The translations under genes and the position numbers were made by a program. The notes below the pieces were generated by a model that worked only from the letters and a program-made list of their open reading frames with translations, did no database searches and was not told the DNA's origin. Below are positions 1 through 6,163 of a DNA stretch of 9,369 bases, in pieces. Source of the DNA: Clostridiales bacterium (GTDB lineage: Bacteria; Bacillota; Clostridia; Tissierellales; Sedimentibacteraceae); the NCBI GenBank assembly GCA_003487955.1, contig DNNJ01000332.1, forward strand, positions 1-9,369, given 5' to 3'. Each line of letters begins with the position of its first letter. Position 1 is the stretch's first letter.

Positions 1-925
1 CCGTCCCCTTGTCATTAGGGAAGTTGTTCCCTCTTAGGTAGGCTTCCACTGACATTTTCTTTTTTCCGGGCATTTGAATTTCTTTAAGTATTACGATTCC
101 GTCTTTTGCTTTAACAAATATTCCTTCATTGTCTGCTTTTATTACATAGCCCGGTTCATAGTCTGAATTATCATTTATATATGATGAGCTGTAAACCTTT
201 ACGGGTTTTTCATCCATTGTAAAATATGCTGCAGGCCATGGGGACAGTCCCCTTATTAAATTATGGATATTCTTTGCGGGCAAACTCCAGTTTATTTTCC
301 TGTTTTCGTTATTAAACATTGGAGCATAGCTTGAAAGAGAATCATCTTGTTTTTGCGGCGATAATTCACCTTTCTCCAATTTATTTAAGGTTTCTATCAA
401 CAGCTTAGCGCCTTTATGCATCAAAATATCATGAAGCTCCCCAACGTTCATGTTTTCATCAATTATAACTTCTGTTTTTAAAAGCATATCTCCGGTGTCT
501 AATCCTGTATCCATTTGCATGGTTGTTATACCTGTTTTAGTATCGCCGTTAATAATTGCCCAGTTTAAAGGAGCTGCTCCCCTCAATTTCGGCAGCAGCG
601 AAGCATGGACATTGATACATCCATACTTAGGCAGTGTTAAAACATCCTTGCTTAATATCTGTCCGTAAGCAACAACAACAATTACATCAGGGTTATATGA
701 TTTCAGTACGTCAATATTTTCCTGTCTTTTTATTTTATCAGGCTGAAAAATTTTAAGACTTAACCTTTCAGCTATTTCTTTCACTTCTGAGCTTTTTAAT
801 TTTTTCCCTCTGCCGGAGGGTTTATCCGGCTGAGTTACAACCAAGACAACATTGTGGCTGCTTTCGTGAAGTTTTTCCAAGGTTGGAACTGCAAAACCCG
901 GTGTACCCATAAAAATTATATTCAT
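1..925 (-). CDS. fmt: Methionyl-tRNA formyltransferase (3' end cut by window edge)
   Basis: Transfers a formyl group from 10-formyl-tetrahydrofolate to Met-tRNAfMet in the cytoplasm, making the initiator tRNA. Read on the minus strand from ATG at 925, it opens MNIIFMGTPGFAVPTLEKL, the usual N-terminus of the family. The formyltransferase core is intact: N105 and H107 in INVHASLLPKLRGAAPL and D143 in MDTGLDTGD match the catalytic Asn-His-Asp triad. A C-terminal tRNA-binding domain follows, with the conserved IRGLSPWPAA near residues 220-230. About 308 codons are visible, close to the usual 305-315, so only the last few residues are missing. The start is supported by AAGGTG (931-936), five bases upstream and overlapping the def stop codon; the two genes are 9 bases apart and surely cotranscribed. 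The visible end (NFPNDKGT) runs into a GGGGACGG string resembling the local repeat family. Identity is near certain. Confidence 0.96.
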   Translation of the reverse strand, partial: MNIIFMGTPGFAVPTLEKLHESSHNVVLVVTQPDKPSGRGKKLKSSEVKEIAERLSLKIFQPDKIKRQENIDVLKSYNPDVIVVVAYGQILSKDVLTLPKYGCINVHASLLPKLRGAAPLNWAIINGDTKTGITTMQMDTGLDTGDMLLKTEVIIDENMNVGELHDILMHKGAKLLIETLNKLEKGELSPQKQDDSLSSYAPMFNNENRKINWSLPAKNIHNLIRGLSPWPAAYFTMDEKPVKVYSSSYINDNSDYEPGYVIKADNEGIFVKAKDGIVILKEIQMPGKKKMSVEAYLRGNNFPNDKGT

Positions 926-934
926 ACAATCACC

Positions 935-1393
935 TTATTTTTCATTTGCATCTTCAATTACTCTATCTATAAACAATACTCCGTTTAAATGGTCAATCTC
1001 ATGGCATATAGCTCGTGCCAAAAAACCTTCAGCTTCTTGTTTAACCGTTTCATTACTTTCATTTGTATATTCCACAATCACCTTCATAGGTCTTGATACT
1101 ACTCCTTTTTTTTCGGGAACACTTAAGCATCCTTCCTGGGCTGATTGCTCACCTGATTCATAGATTATTTTGGGGTTAGCCATTTTATAAACTTTACCGT
1201 CTTCCACATCTATTACTATTACATTCTTTAATATCCCTACCTGGGGAGCGGCAAGTCCCACGCCTTCAAATTTATACATGGTTTCGACCATGTCATCCAT
1301 AAGCATCCTGATTCTATCATCTACAACAGGAACTTCCCTGCATTTCTTTCTTAATATTTCATCGCCTTCATATCTTAAGTTTCTTAATGCCAT
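935..1393 (-). CDS. def: Peptide deformylase
   Basis: Removes the formyl group from the N-terminal methionine of new polypeptides at the ribosome, the reaction downstream of Fmt, whose gene follows 9 bases later. The 152-residue product is a normal length and carries all three signature motifs: GVGLAAPQVG (44-53), EGCLS (87-91, metal ligand C89) and HEIDH (131-135, ligands H131 and H135, catalytic E132). The protein therefore looks complete and active. It starts at ATG 1393 with AGGAGGA (1401-1407) seven bases upstream; that site covers part of the priA stop codon, which suggests coupled translation. Soluble and cytoplasmic, with no signal peptide. Confidence 0.97.
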   Translation of the reverse strand: MALRNLRYEGDEILRKKCREVPVVDDRIRMLMDDMVETMYKFEGVGLAAPQVGILKNVIVIDVEDGKVYKMANPKIIYESGEQSAQEGCLSVPEKKGVVSRPMKVIVEYTNESNETVKQEAEGFLARAICHEIDHLNGVLFIDRVIEDANEK

Positions 1394-1405
1394 CCTTAAA
1401 TCCTC

Positions 1406-3610
1406 CTAAATTGTATCTGTGTTAATGTTTATACTTACCTTGATATTTTCTATATCCTCTTCCATATATACAGCTCTAAGTATTTTTTTAAGTTCTGACA
1501 AGCGGTAATTTGACACCTTTATGAACAAGTTTATTCTATACTCATCATTAACCTTGTATATATTGTGCGGTACAGGTCTGTACAACAATAAACTTCTTTC
1601 CTTTATCATTTCTTTAACAGCTTCTTTTACTCCCGCATATTTTTCATTTGCTGTTTTTATAACCAATTCCTCGTTTCGTGATATTAAACATATATTTATT
1701 ATATTAATAAATGGCGGAAATGCAAATTCTTTTCTTAATTTTAATTCCTGATGTAAAAATAGCTCATAATCATTGTTCTTTGCAGCGTTTATGATGAAAT
1801 TTTCAGGCTCGTAAGTTTGAATATATACCTTTCCATTCTTATCCCCTCTGCCGGCTCTTCCGCTTACTTGGGTTATAAGCTGAAATGTTTTTTCGCTTGC
1901 ATTAAAAAATGGTAAATTTAGTATTGCATCTGCCGAAAGAACTCCTACAGTAGTTACATCTGGAAAGTCAAATCCCTTGGCAAGCATCTGTGTACCTATC
2001 AGTATATCAATTTTCCTGCTCTTAAAATCATTATATATATTTTCATATGAGTCTGTGTCAGTCATTGAATCAAAGTCCATTCTTTCAATAGATGCATGGG
2101 GAAATATTTGATTAATCAATTTTTCAACATGCTGTGTTCCTGCGCTGAACTGCTCTATTTTGTCACTGCCGCACTTTGGACACTCATAAATCATTTTTCT
2201 TGTCCTTCCGCAATAGTGACACTTCATCATATTTCCCTTAATATGGTAGGTCATGGAAACATCACACCGCTGACACCTTACTGCATAACCGCATTTCTTG
2301 CAGGATACAAAGCCGGAATAACCTCTCTTGTTTAAAAACAATATTACCTGCTCGTTTTTCTTAAGAGAATTTTTTATACTTTGATACAATTCTTCACTTA
2401 TAATGGTATTATTTCCCTTATCAAGCTCGTCAGACATGTTAATAATTTTCATTTCAGGCATCTGAGCATCTTTAACCCTGTTTTTCAGTTCAATTAATTC
2501 TATCTGCCCTTTCATTGCCATATGGTATGTATTCAGTGATGGCGTTGCAGAGCCTAATATTACCTTGCCGTCTGTCATATATGCCATCTTTATTGCAACT
2601 TCCATGGTGTCATACTTCGGAGATGTTGATGATATATAACTGTCCTCATGCTCCTCATCAACTACTATGACTCCTAGGGTTTCAATGGGGGCAAATAGGG
2701 CAGAGCGTGCTCCTATTACTATATCCGCTTCTTTGTCGTAAACTCGAAGCCACTGTATGTATCTATCTTTTTTACTTAGTTTTGAATGAAATACCGCAAT
2801 CCTGTTTCCGAATCTTTTCTCAAATCTGTCAATAGTCTGGGTTGTAAGGGAAATTTCCGGAACAAGCATAATTGACTGCTTACCCTGTTTTGAATATTCT
2901 TCAATTATATTCATGTACACTTCTGTCTTGCCGCTGCCGGTTACTCCGTGAAGCAGGAATGCTTTTTTGTCTGAGTTTAAAATTGTTTCGCAGGCATTCT
3001 TTTGCTCGTCATTTAAGCATAAGGGCTCATCCAACTGAAACTCTGTCTGGTTTGTATACTCTAAAACTTGTTTTTCCTCTAATACATCTTTTTTTATTAA
3101 ATTATTAATAACTGCTTTTGAAATATTCAGCCTTTCCATTAATTGAGCTATACTTACAGATTTGCGATTTCTAAGATATTCGATAACCTTTATCTGGTTT
3201 GAGGTTTTGTTTATGTTATATTCGGTAATCTCCTTATTTCCTTTTAAGCAGACATGTTTTTCGTAAATACTTTGAGTTTCGGAAGGTATCATCAATCTCA
3301 TGGCATCAGAATATTTGCATATATACCTTTCTCTTATCCAAAAAATAATTTTCAGCATTTCTTTTGTTACTATAGATTTTTCATCTATTATGTCAATAAC
3401 AGGCTTAATCTTTTCCATGGGATAATCGCAGGTTGAATCAACGGAAACTATTAATGCATCAATAATGTTTTTCCCTCTCCCGAAATTTACTCTTGCTCTT
3501 TTTCCTTCTTCAGCTGAGTTTATTAATGCATCCGGTACTCCGTATGTATAAAGCTGATCTGTGCTTTTGGAAATGTTGTTTAAAATAACCTGTACAAAAG
3601 TATTATACAT
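1406..3610 (-). CDS. priA: Primosomal protein N' (replication restart helicase PriA)
   Basis: A 3'-to-5' superfamily 2 DNA helicase that recognises stalled forks and reloads the replicative helicase. The 734-residue product has the expected order: an N-terminal 3'-end-binding region (1-95), a winged-helix-like segment (about 135-190), a helicase core with Walker A GVTGSGKT (222-229), DEEH (318-321) and GSATPS (353-358), eight zinc-ligand cysteines in four CxxC pairs (437-480), then the second RecA lobe with TQVSGRAGRG (580-589). I chose ATG 3610 because GGAG (3616-3619) lies five bases upstream. An in-frame TTG at 3628 would add six residues but has no such site. It heads the priA-def-fmt group. 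In Bacillus subtilis coaBC sits directly upstream; here a 219-base repeat-bearing gap does. I see no convincing promoter in that gap. Confidence 0.96.
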   Translation of the reverse strand: MYNTFVQVILNNISKSTDQLYTYGVPDALINSAEEGKRARVNFGRGKNIIDALIVSVDSTCDYPMEKIKPVIDIIDEKSIVTKEMLKIIFWIRERYICKYSDAMRLMIPSETQSIYEKHVCLKGNKEITEYNINKTSNQIKVIEYLRNRKSVSIAQLMERLNISKAVINNLIKKDVLEEKQVLEYTNQTEFQLDEPLCLNDEQKNACETILNSDKKAFLLHGVTGSGKTEVYMNIIEEYSKQGKQSIMLVPEISLTTQTIDRFEKRFGNRIAVFHSKLSKKDRYIQWLRVYDKEADIVIGARSALFAPIETLGVIVVDEEHEDSYISSTSPKYDTMEVAIKMAYMTDGKVILGSATPSLNTYHMAMKGQIELIELKNRVKDAQMPEMKIINMSDELDKGNNTIISEELYQSIKNSLKKNEQVILFLNKRGYSGFVSCKKCGYAVRCQRCDVSMTYHIKGNMMKCHYCGRTRKMIYECPKCGSDKIEQFSAGTQHVEKLINQIFPHASIERMDFDSMTDTDSYENIYNDFKSRKIDILIGTQMLAKGFDFPDVTTVGVLSADAILNLPFFNASEKTFQLITQVSGRAGRGDKNGKVYIQTYEPENFIINAAKNNDYELFLHQELKLRKEFAFPPFINIINICLISRNEELVIKTANEKYAGVKEAVKEMIKERSLLLYRPVPHNIYKVNDEYRINLFIKVSNYRLSELKKILRAVYMEEDIENIKVSININTDTI

Positions 3611-3612
3611 AT

Positions 3613-3619
3613 CTTCTCC
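3613..3619 (-). promoter_or_regulatory. Ribosome binding site of priA
   Basis: GGAGAAG on the minus strand, with its GGAG core five bases before ATG 3610. It decides the priA start against the upstream in-frame TTG at 3628, because the site would lie inside the coding sequence of that longer form. Confidence 0.7.
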
Positions 3620-3667
3620 ATCTAACAATAAAAAATTTCGCAGGCTTCATCACCAATTTGCATATTT

Positions 3668-3788
3668 GGGGACATTCCTCTTACCCACAAAGACAAAAGT
3701 TCGGGGACATTCCTTCATGGACTGACCCCAACGAATTACTTACCATAAAGGTGTGTCCCCATACCTTGTTTGGTGTGTCCCCATACCT
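3668..3788. repeat. Cluster of GGGGACA / TGTCCCC short repeats between rpoZ and priA
   Basis: Plus-strand GGGGACATTCC occurs at 3668-3678 and 3703-3713 (35-base period). GGTGTGTCCCCATACCT occurs at 3750-3766 and 3772-3788 as an exact 17-base direct repeat (22-base period). The first pair is inverted relative to the second, so GGGGACA at 3668-3674 and 3703-3709 can pair with TGTCCCC at 3776-3782 and 3754-3760 as two nested stems. No gene, transposase or longer open frame lies in the stretch. The composition, richer in G and C than its flanks, and its position only between genes suggest a dispersed non-coding repeat family. Its function is unknown. Related strings occur at 7899-7964 and 5924-5936. 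Confidence 0.8.
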
Positions 3789-3800
3789 CTAATAAATTAA

Positions 3801-3824
3801 ATAATCAGTCCTTTGACTGATTAT
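3801..3824 (-). terminator. Probable intrinsic terminator after rpoZ
   Basis: A perfect 10-base inverted repeat, ATAATCAGTC / GACTGATTAT, with a 4-base loop starts five bases after the rpoZ stop codon. On the minus strand it is followed by a U-rich but interrupted tail (TTAATTTATT). It fits a rho-independent terminator closing the yicC-remA-gmk-rpoZ transcript. The stem is AT-rich, so partial read-through into priA is possible. Confidence 0.6.
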
Positions 3825-3829
3825 CTGAC

Positions 3830-4129
3830 TTATTCCTGTGCCGTTGTTTCATCAATATCTGCTGTTTCATCATTTGTTGCATCTGTTATTCCATCTGCTG
3901 TTTCGGTATTTGCCGTCAATGATTTTTTGTACTTGTCATAATCGTATATGGGTTCAAACTTTTCCTCATAAAATTCCTCAATAGCAATTGACACAGGTTT
4001 TTTTGTTTTTGTTTTAATTAAAGGCTCCGAACCGTCGATTATTTGTCTTGCTCTTTTTGATATTATTGTAACCAATGAATATTGGCTGTCAACCATTTCG
4101 TTTAATTCATCCAATGATATTTTTTTCAT
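3830..4129 (-). CDS. rpoZ: RNA polymerase omega subunit
   Basis: Small subunit that helps assemble and stabilise RNA polymerase by clamping the beta' subunit. The N-terminal half has the family pattern: KKISLDELNEMVDSQYSLV, then the TIISKRARQI helix, and KPVSIAIEEFYEEKFEP. The last 30 or so residues are an acidic, Thr/Asp/Ala/Glu-rich tail built from two 12-residue units, ETADGITDATND and ETADIDETTAQE, reflected by an exact 12-base DNA repeat at 3857-3868 and 3893-3904. I prefer ATG 4129 (99 aa) because AGGGAG (4138-4143) lies eight bases upstream. ATG 4135 (101 aa) overlaps the gmk stop as ATGA but has only two bases of spacing. Either way it is translationally coupled to gmk. It is the last gene before a probable terminator. 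Confidence 0.93.
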   Translation of the reverse strand: MKKISLDELNEMVDSQYSLVTIISKRARQIIDGSEPLIKTKTKKPVSIAIEEFYEEKFEPIYDYDKYKKSLTANTETADGITDATNDETADIDETTAQE

Positions 4130-4131
4130 TA

Positions 4132-4737
4132 TCATATCTCCCTAATTTTACTGATTATTTCTTTTTTCCTTATTGCTCTGTTTTTTTCCGCCAATATTAT
4201 ATGTTTAATCTTTTCCGTCGCAATATCCACATGATCATTCAGCACAACATAGTCATATTGGAAAGCATAGTTTAATTCATCATAGGCTGATTCCATTCTC
4301 CGTAAAATTACTTCCTTTGAATCAGTACCTCTTCCTTCAATCCGAGTTTTTAGTTCAGCTAATGAAGGAGGAAGAATAAATATGAACACTCCTTTTGGAT
4401 AATTCTTTTTAACCTGCAGTGCCCCTTGAATATCTATTTCTAAGATTATATCATTTCCTGCTTTAAGCTGTTTAAACACTTCTTCTTTGGGCGTTCCGTA
4501 ATAATTGCCGTAAACCTTTGCATATTCAAGAAATTCGTTATTTTTTATTCTATTTATGAATTCGTCTTCATCGATAAAATAATAGCTTATGCCTTCTGCT
4601 TCGCCCTCCCTGGGCTTCCTGGTGGTAGCAGATACGGAAACTTTCAGGTAACTCATTTCCATCAGAAGCTGTTTGCATATTGTGCCTTTGCCTGCCCCCG
4701 AAGGGCCTGATATTACCACTAACAATCCTTCGTCCAT
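4132..4737 (-). CDS. gmk: Guanylate kinase
   Basis: Phosphorylates GMP to GDP with ATP in the cytoplasm, a step in guanine nucleotide supply that also influences (p)ppGpp balance. The 201-residue product is typical in length and complete: P-loop GPSGAGKG (11-18), the GMP-binding segment SATTRKPREGE (36-46), YGNYYGTP (76-83), EIDIQGA (100-106), and the lid with RGTDS (136-140) and the RR pair (146-147). ATG 4737 is supported by AGAGGTGA (4741-4748), which overlaps the remA stop codon. The stop codon overlaps the upstream rpoZ start candidate by four bases (ATGA). The gmk-rpoZ pairing is conserved in many bacteria. Confidence 0.97.
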   Translation of the reverse strand: MDEGLLVVISGPSGAGKGTICKQLLMEMSYLKVSVSATTRKPREGEAEGISYYFIDEDEFINRIKNNEFLEYAKVYGNYYGTPKEEVFKQLKAGNDIILEIDIQGALQVKKNYPKGVFIFILPPSLAELKTRIEGRGTDSKEVILRRMESAYDELNYAFQYDYVVLNDHVDIATEKIKHIILAEKNRAIRKKEIISKIREI

Positions 4738-4746
4738 AACTCACCT

Positions 4747-5013
4747 CTACTTAATATTGTGGTTCTCGAACCTCTGTGCCATTGTATCCGGTTGAATTGC
4801 TGATAGAATTATATAATCGCAGTCTGTTATAATTACAGCCCTGGTTTTTCTGCCGTAAGTTGCATCTATAAGTTTGCCCTTTTCACGAGTTTCTTGAATA
4901 AAGCGTTTTATCGGTGCTGATTCAGGACTTACAATTGCCACTATTCTGTTCGACAGTGCTATATTACCAAACCCTATATTAATAGTATTTGACGTATTTG
5001 GCGTATTTGACAT
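4747..5013 (-). CDS. remA: RemA/DUF370 family DNA-binding regulator
   Basis: In Bacillus subtilis RemA is a small oligomeric DNA-binding protein that activates biofilm matrix and osmoprotection genes; in Clostridia the role is less well known. The 88-residue product matches the family almost throughout: [20 protein letters not shown] (11-30), [10 protein letters not shown] (31-40), [17 protein letters not shown] (48-64) and [10 protein letters not shown] (68-77). Its first ten residues, [10 protein letters not shown], are a small extra segment encoded by a 9-base tandem repeat. AGGAG (5020-5024) lies six bases before the start and overlaps the yicC stop codon. It sits between yicC and gmk as in other Firmicutes, so it is very likely cotranscribed with both. 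Confidence 0.94.
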   Translation of the reverse strand: MSNTPNTSNTINIGFGNIALSNRIVAIVSPESAPIKRFIQETREKGKLIDATYGRKTRAVIITDCDYIILSAIQPDTMAQRFENHNIK

Positions 5014-5020
5014 ATTTTAC
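4985..5020. repeat. 9-base tandem repeat at the remA 5' end
   Basis: Plus-strand units GTATTTGAC (4985-4993), GTATTTGGC (4994-5002) and GTATTTGAC (5003-5011) are followed by a degenerate fourth unit, ATATTTTAC (5012-5020). Read on the minus strand they encode the NT(P/S)NT residues and span the start codon and spacer, so changes in unit number would stay in frame. Confidence 0.7.
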
Positions 5021-5022
5021 TC

Positions 5023-5910
5023 CTATTCGATATTTTGTACTTGTTCTCTGATTTTTTCCAAATGATTTTTTATTTCAATTACAACTTGTATTATATCGAG
5101 GTTACTGACTTTAGAGCCTATGGTATTAATTTCTCTATTTGCTTCCTGTAAGATAAAGTCAAGCTTTCTTCCTATTGCACCTCCGCTCTCCAAAGCATCG
5201 GACAATTGTGCCATATGTGAGTTAAATCTTACAATTTCTTCGTTAATATCACTTTTATCGGCATAAATTACAATTTCATTGTAAAGCCTGTTTTCATCAA
5301 GCTCATGGGTGCTTCCCAACAGCTCTTTAATTCTGTCCTCAAATTTAGTTTTATAATCTTCTACAATTGTATTGGAGTTTTCAGATATGACTCCCATTAA
5401 TTCAAGAATTTTTACCATGCTTAAGCTAATGTCAGATTTTAACTGTATGCCTTCTTTAACTCTCATTGACAGCAGGTTTTTTACAGCCTCATTCATTGCA
5501 TTTTCCAAACAAATATAAAGCTCATCACCATCTGCATCATCTTCCTTTGCAATCAGAACATCCTGAAATCTGATTATTGTATCAAGAGATGGGCTTCCGT
5601 TCATTCCTAATTCTTGTTTAATTATATCAATGGCATCCTTATATTGTTTAGCTAAAGCCAAATTCGGCAGGATTACTGTATCTGATTCACTTATGTAATC
5701 AATGTTTATATATACATCTATTCTACCCCTTTGAATGTTGTTTTTCAAGATTTTTCTAATATTATCCTCAAAAAAACGCAAATGTTTAGGAGTTTTTATG
5801 TTTATATCGCAATATCTGTTGTTGATAGCTTTTATTTCAGCTGTAATGCTTCTTTTCCCGTCATTGTGTTCGCCTTTGCCGTAACCGGTCATACTAAATA
5901 TATTTGCCAT
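5023..5910 (-). CDS. yicC: YicC/YloC family endoribonuclease
   Basis: Members in Escherichia coli (YicC) and Bacillus subtilis (YloC) are reported endoribonucleases; this one should act on RNA in the cytoplasm. The 295-residue protein has full family length. It has FSMTGYGKG at the N-terminus, AINNRYCDINIKTP (28-41), RGRIDV (61-66), then a central helical region, and a DUF1732-type C-terminal domain with EEIVRFNSH (224-232) and LDFILQEANREINTIGSK (250-267). ATG 5910 has GGAGAG (5915-5920) four bases upstream, and a strong promoter lies about 35 bases further out, so this is the first gene of the yicC-remA-gmk-rpoZ operon. Nothing appears truncated. Family assignment is firm; the substrate is unknown. 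Confidence 0.94.
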   Translation of the reverse strand: MANIFSMTGYGKGEHNDGKRSITAEIKAINNRYCDINIKTPKHLRFFEDNIRKILKNNIQRGRIDVYINIDYISESDTVILPNLALAKQYKDAIDIIKQELGMNGSPSLDTIIRFQDVLIAKEDDADGDELYICLENAMNEAVKNLLSMRVKEGIQLKSDISLSMVKILELMGVISENSNTIVEDYKTKFEDRIKELLGSTHELDENRLYNEIVIYADKSDINEEIVRFNSHMAQLSDALESGGAIGRKLDFILQEANREINTIGSKVSNLDIIQVVIEIKNHLEKIREQVQNIE

Positions 5911-5943
5911 TTTTCTCTCCGTTTCCCCATACCTCTTTTCACC

Positions 5944-5971
5944 ATTATAACACTAAAACCTTACAAGTAAA
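5944..5971 (-). promoter_or_regulatory. Extended -10 promoter for the yicC-remA-gmk-rpoZ operon
   Basis: On the minus strand, a perfect TATAAT (5944-5949) is preceded by TG in the extended -10 position (TGTTATAAT). A partial -35 element, TTTACT (5966-5971), is 16 bases upstream. Transcription would begin near 5937, giving a leader of about 27 bases that carries the yicC ribosome binding site. It fits a housekeeping sigma-A promoter. Confidence 0.7.
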
Positions 5972-6152
5972 CAAAAATATTGAATAATCGGAGAACCATG
6001 AAGGAATAATCCAGGAGCAAACGGCAATTTTTAACCCAAGTATTCGAATATTTAAAAAAATTCATGACATTATAACGTTTATAATATACAATATACATAG
6101 TAATCAAAAAGCTATATTTTATACTTGTCAGGTCAGAAAGCAGGTTCAACAC

Positions 6153-6159
6153 AAGGAGG
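6153..6159 (+). promoter_or_regulatory. Ribosome binding site of rqcH
   Basis: AAGGAGG lies four bases before ATG 6164 and fixes that codon as the start. An in-frame TTG at 6125 would add 13 residues with no family resemblance and would place this site inside the gene. Confidence 0.85.
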
Positions 6160-6163
6160 AAAC

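Larger units (their letters stand above)
5911..6163. other. Divergent intergenic region between yicC and rqcH
   Basis: A 253-base AT-rich region serving two divergent genes. The left part holds the yicC ribosome binding site, leader and promoter. The right part should hold the rqcH promoter: TATAAT occurs at 6080-6085, but no good -35 element lies at the proper distance, so I do not assign it firmly. That TATAAT is the right arm of ATTATAA-CGT-TTATAAT (6069-6085). I see no riboswitch, T-box or credible small gene. Confidence 0.5.

Noticed and set aside
240..252. GGGGACAGTCCCC, a perfect palindrome resembling the repeat family, inside fmt
   Set aside because: It encodes the conserved Fmt motif RGLSPW in frame with no disturbance of the protein, so codon content explains it; I do not count it as an inserted repeat.
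3668..3788. A CRISPR array
   Set aside because: Units are short, differ in orientation and spacing (22 and 35 bases), and have no unique spacers of constant length or nearby cas genes.
6125..6163. Longer rqcH start at TTG 6125
   Set aside because: It adds 13 unrelated residues and would bury the AAGGAGG site; ATG 6164 matches family starts and places D97-R98 at the expected numbers.
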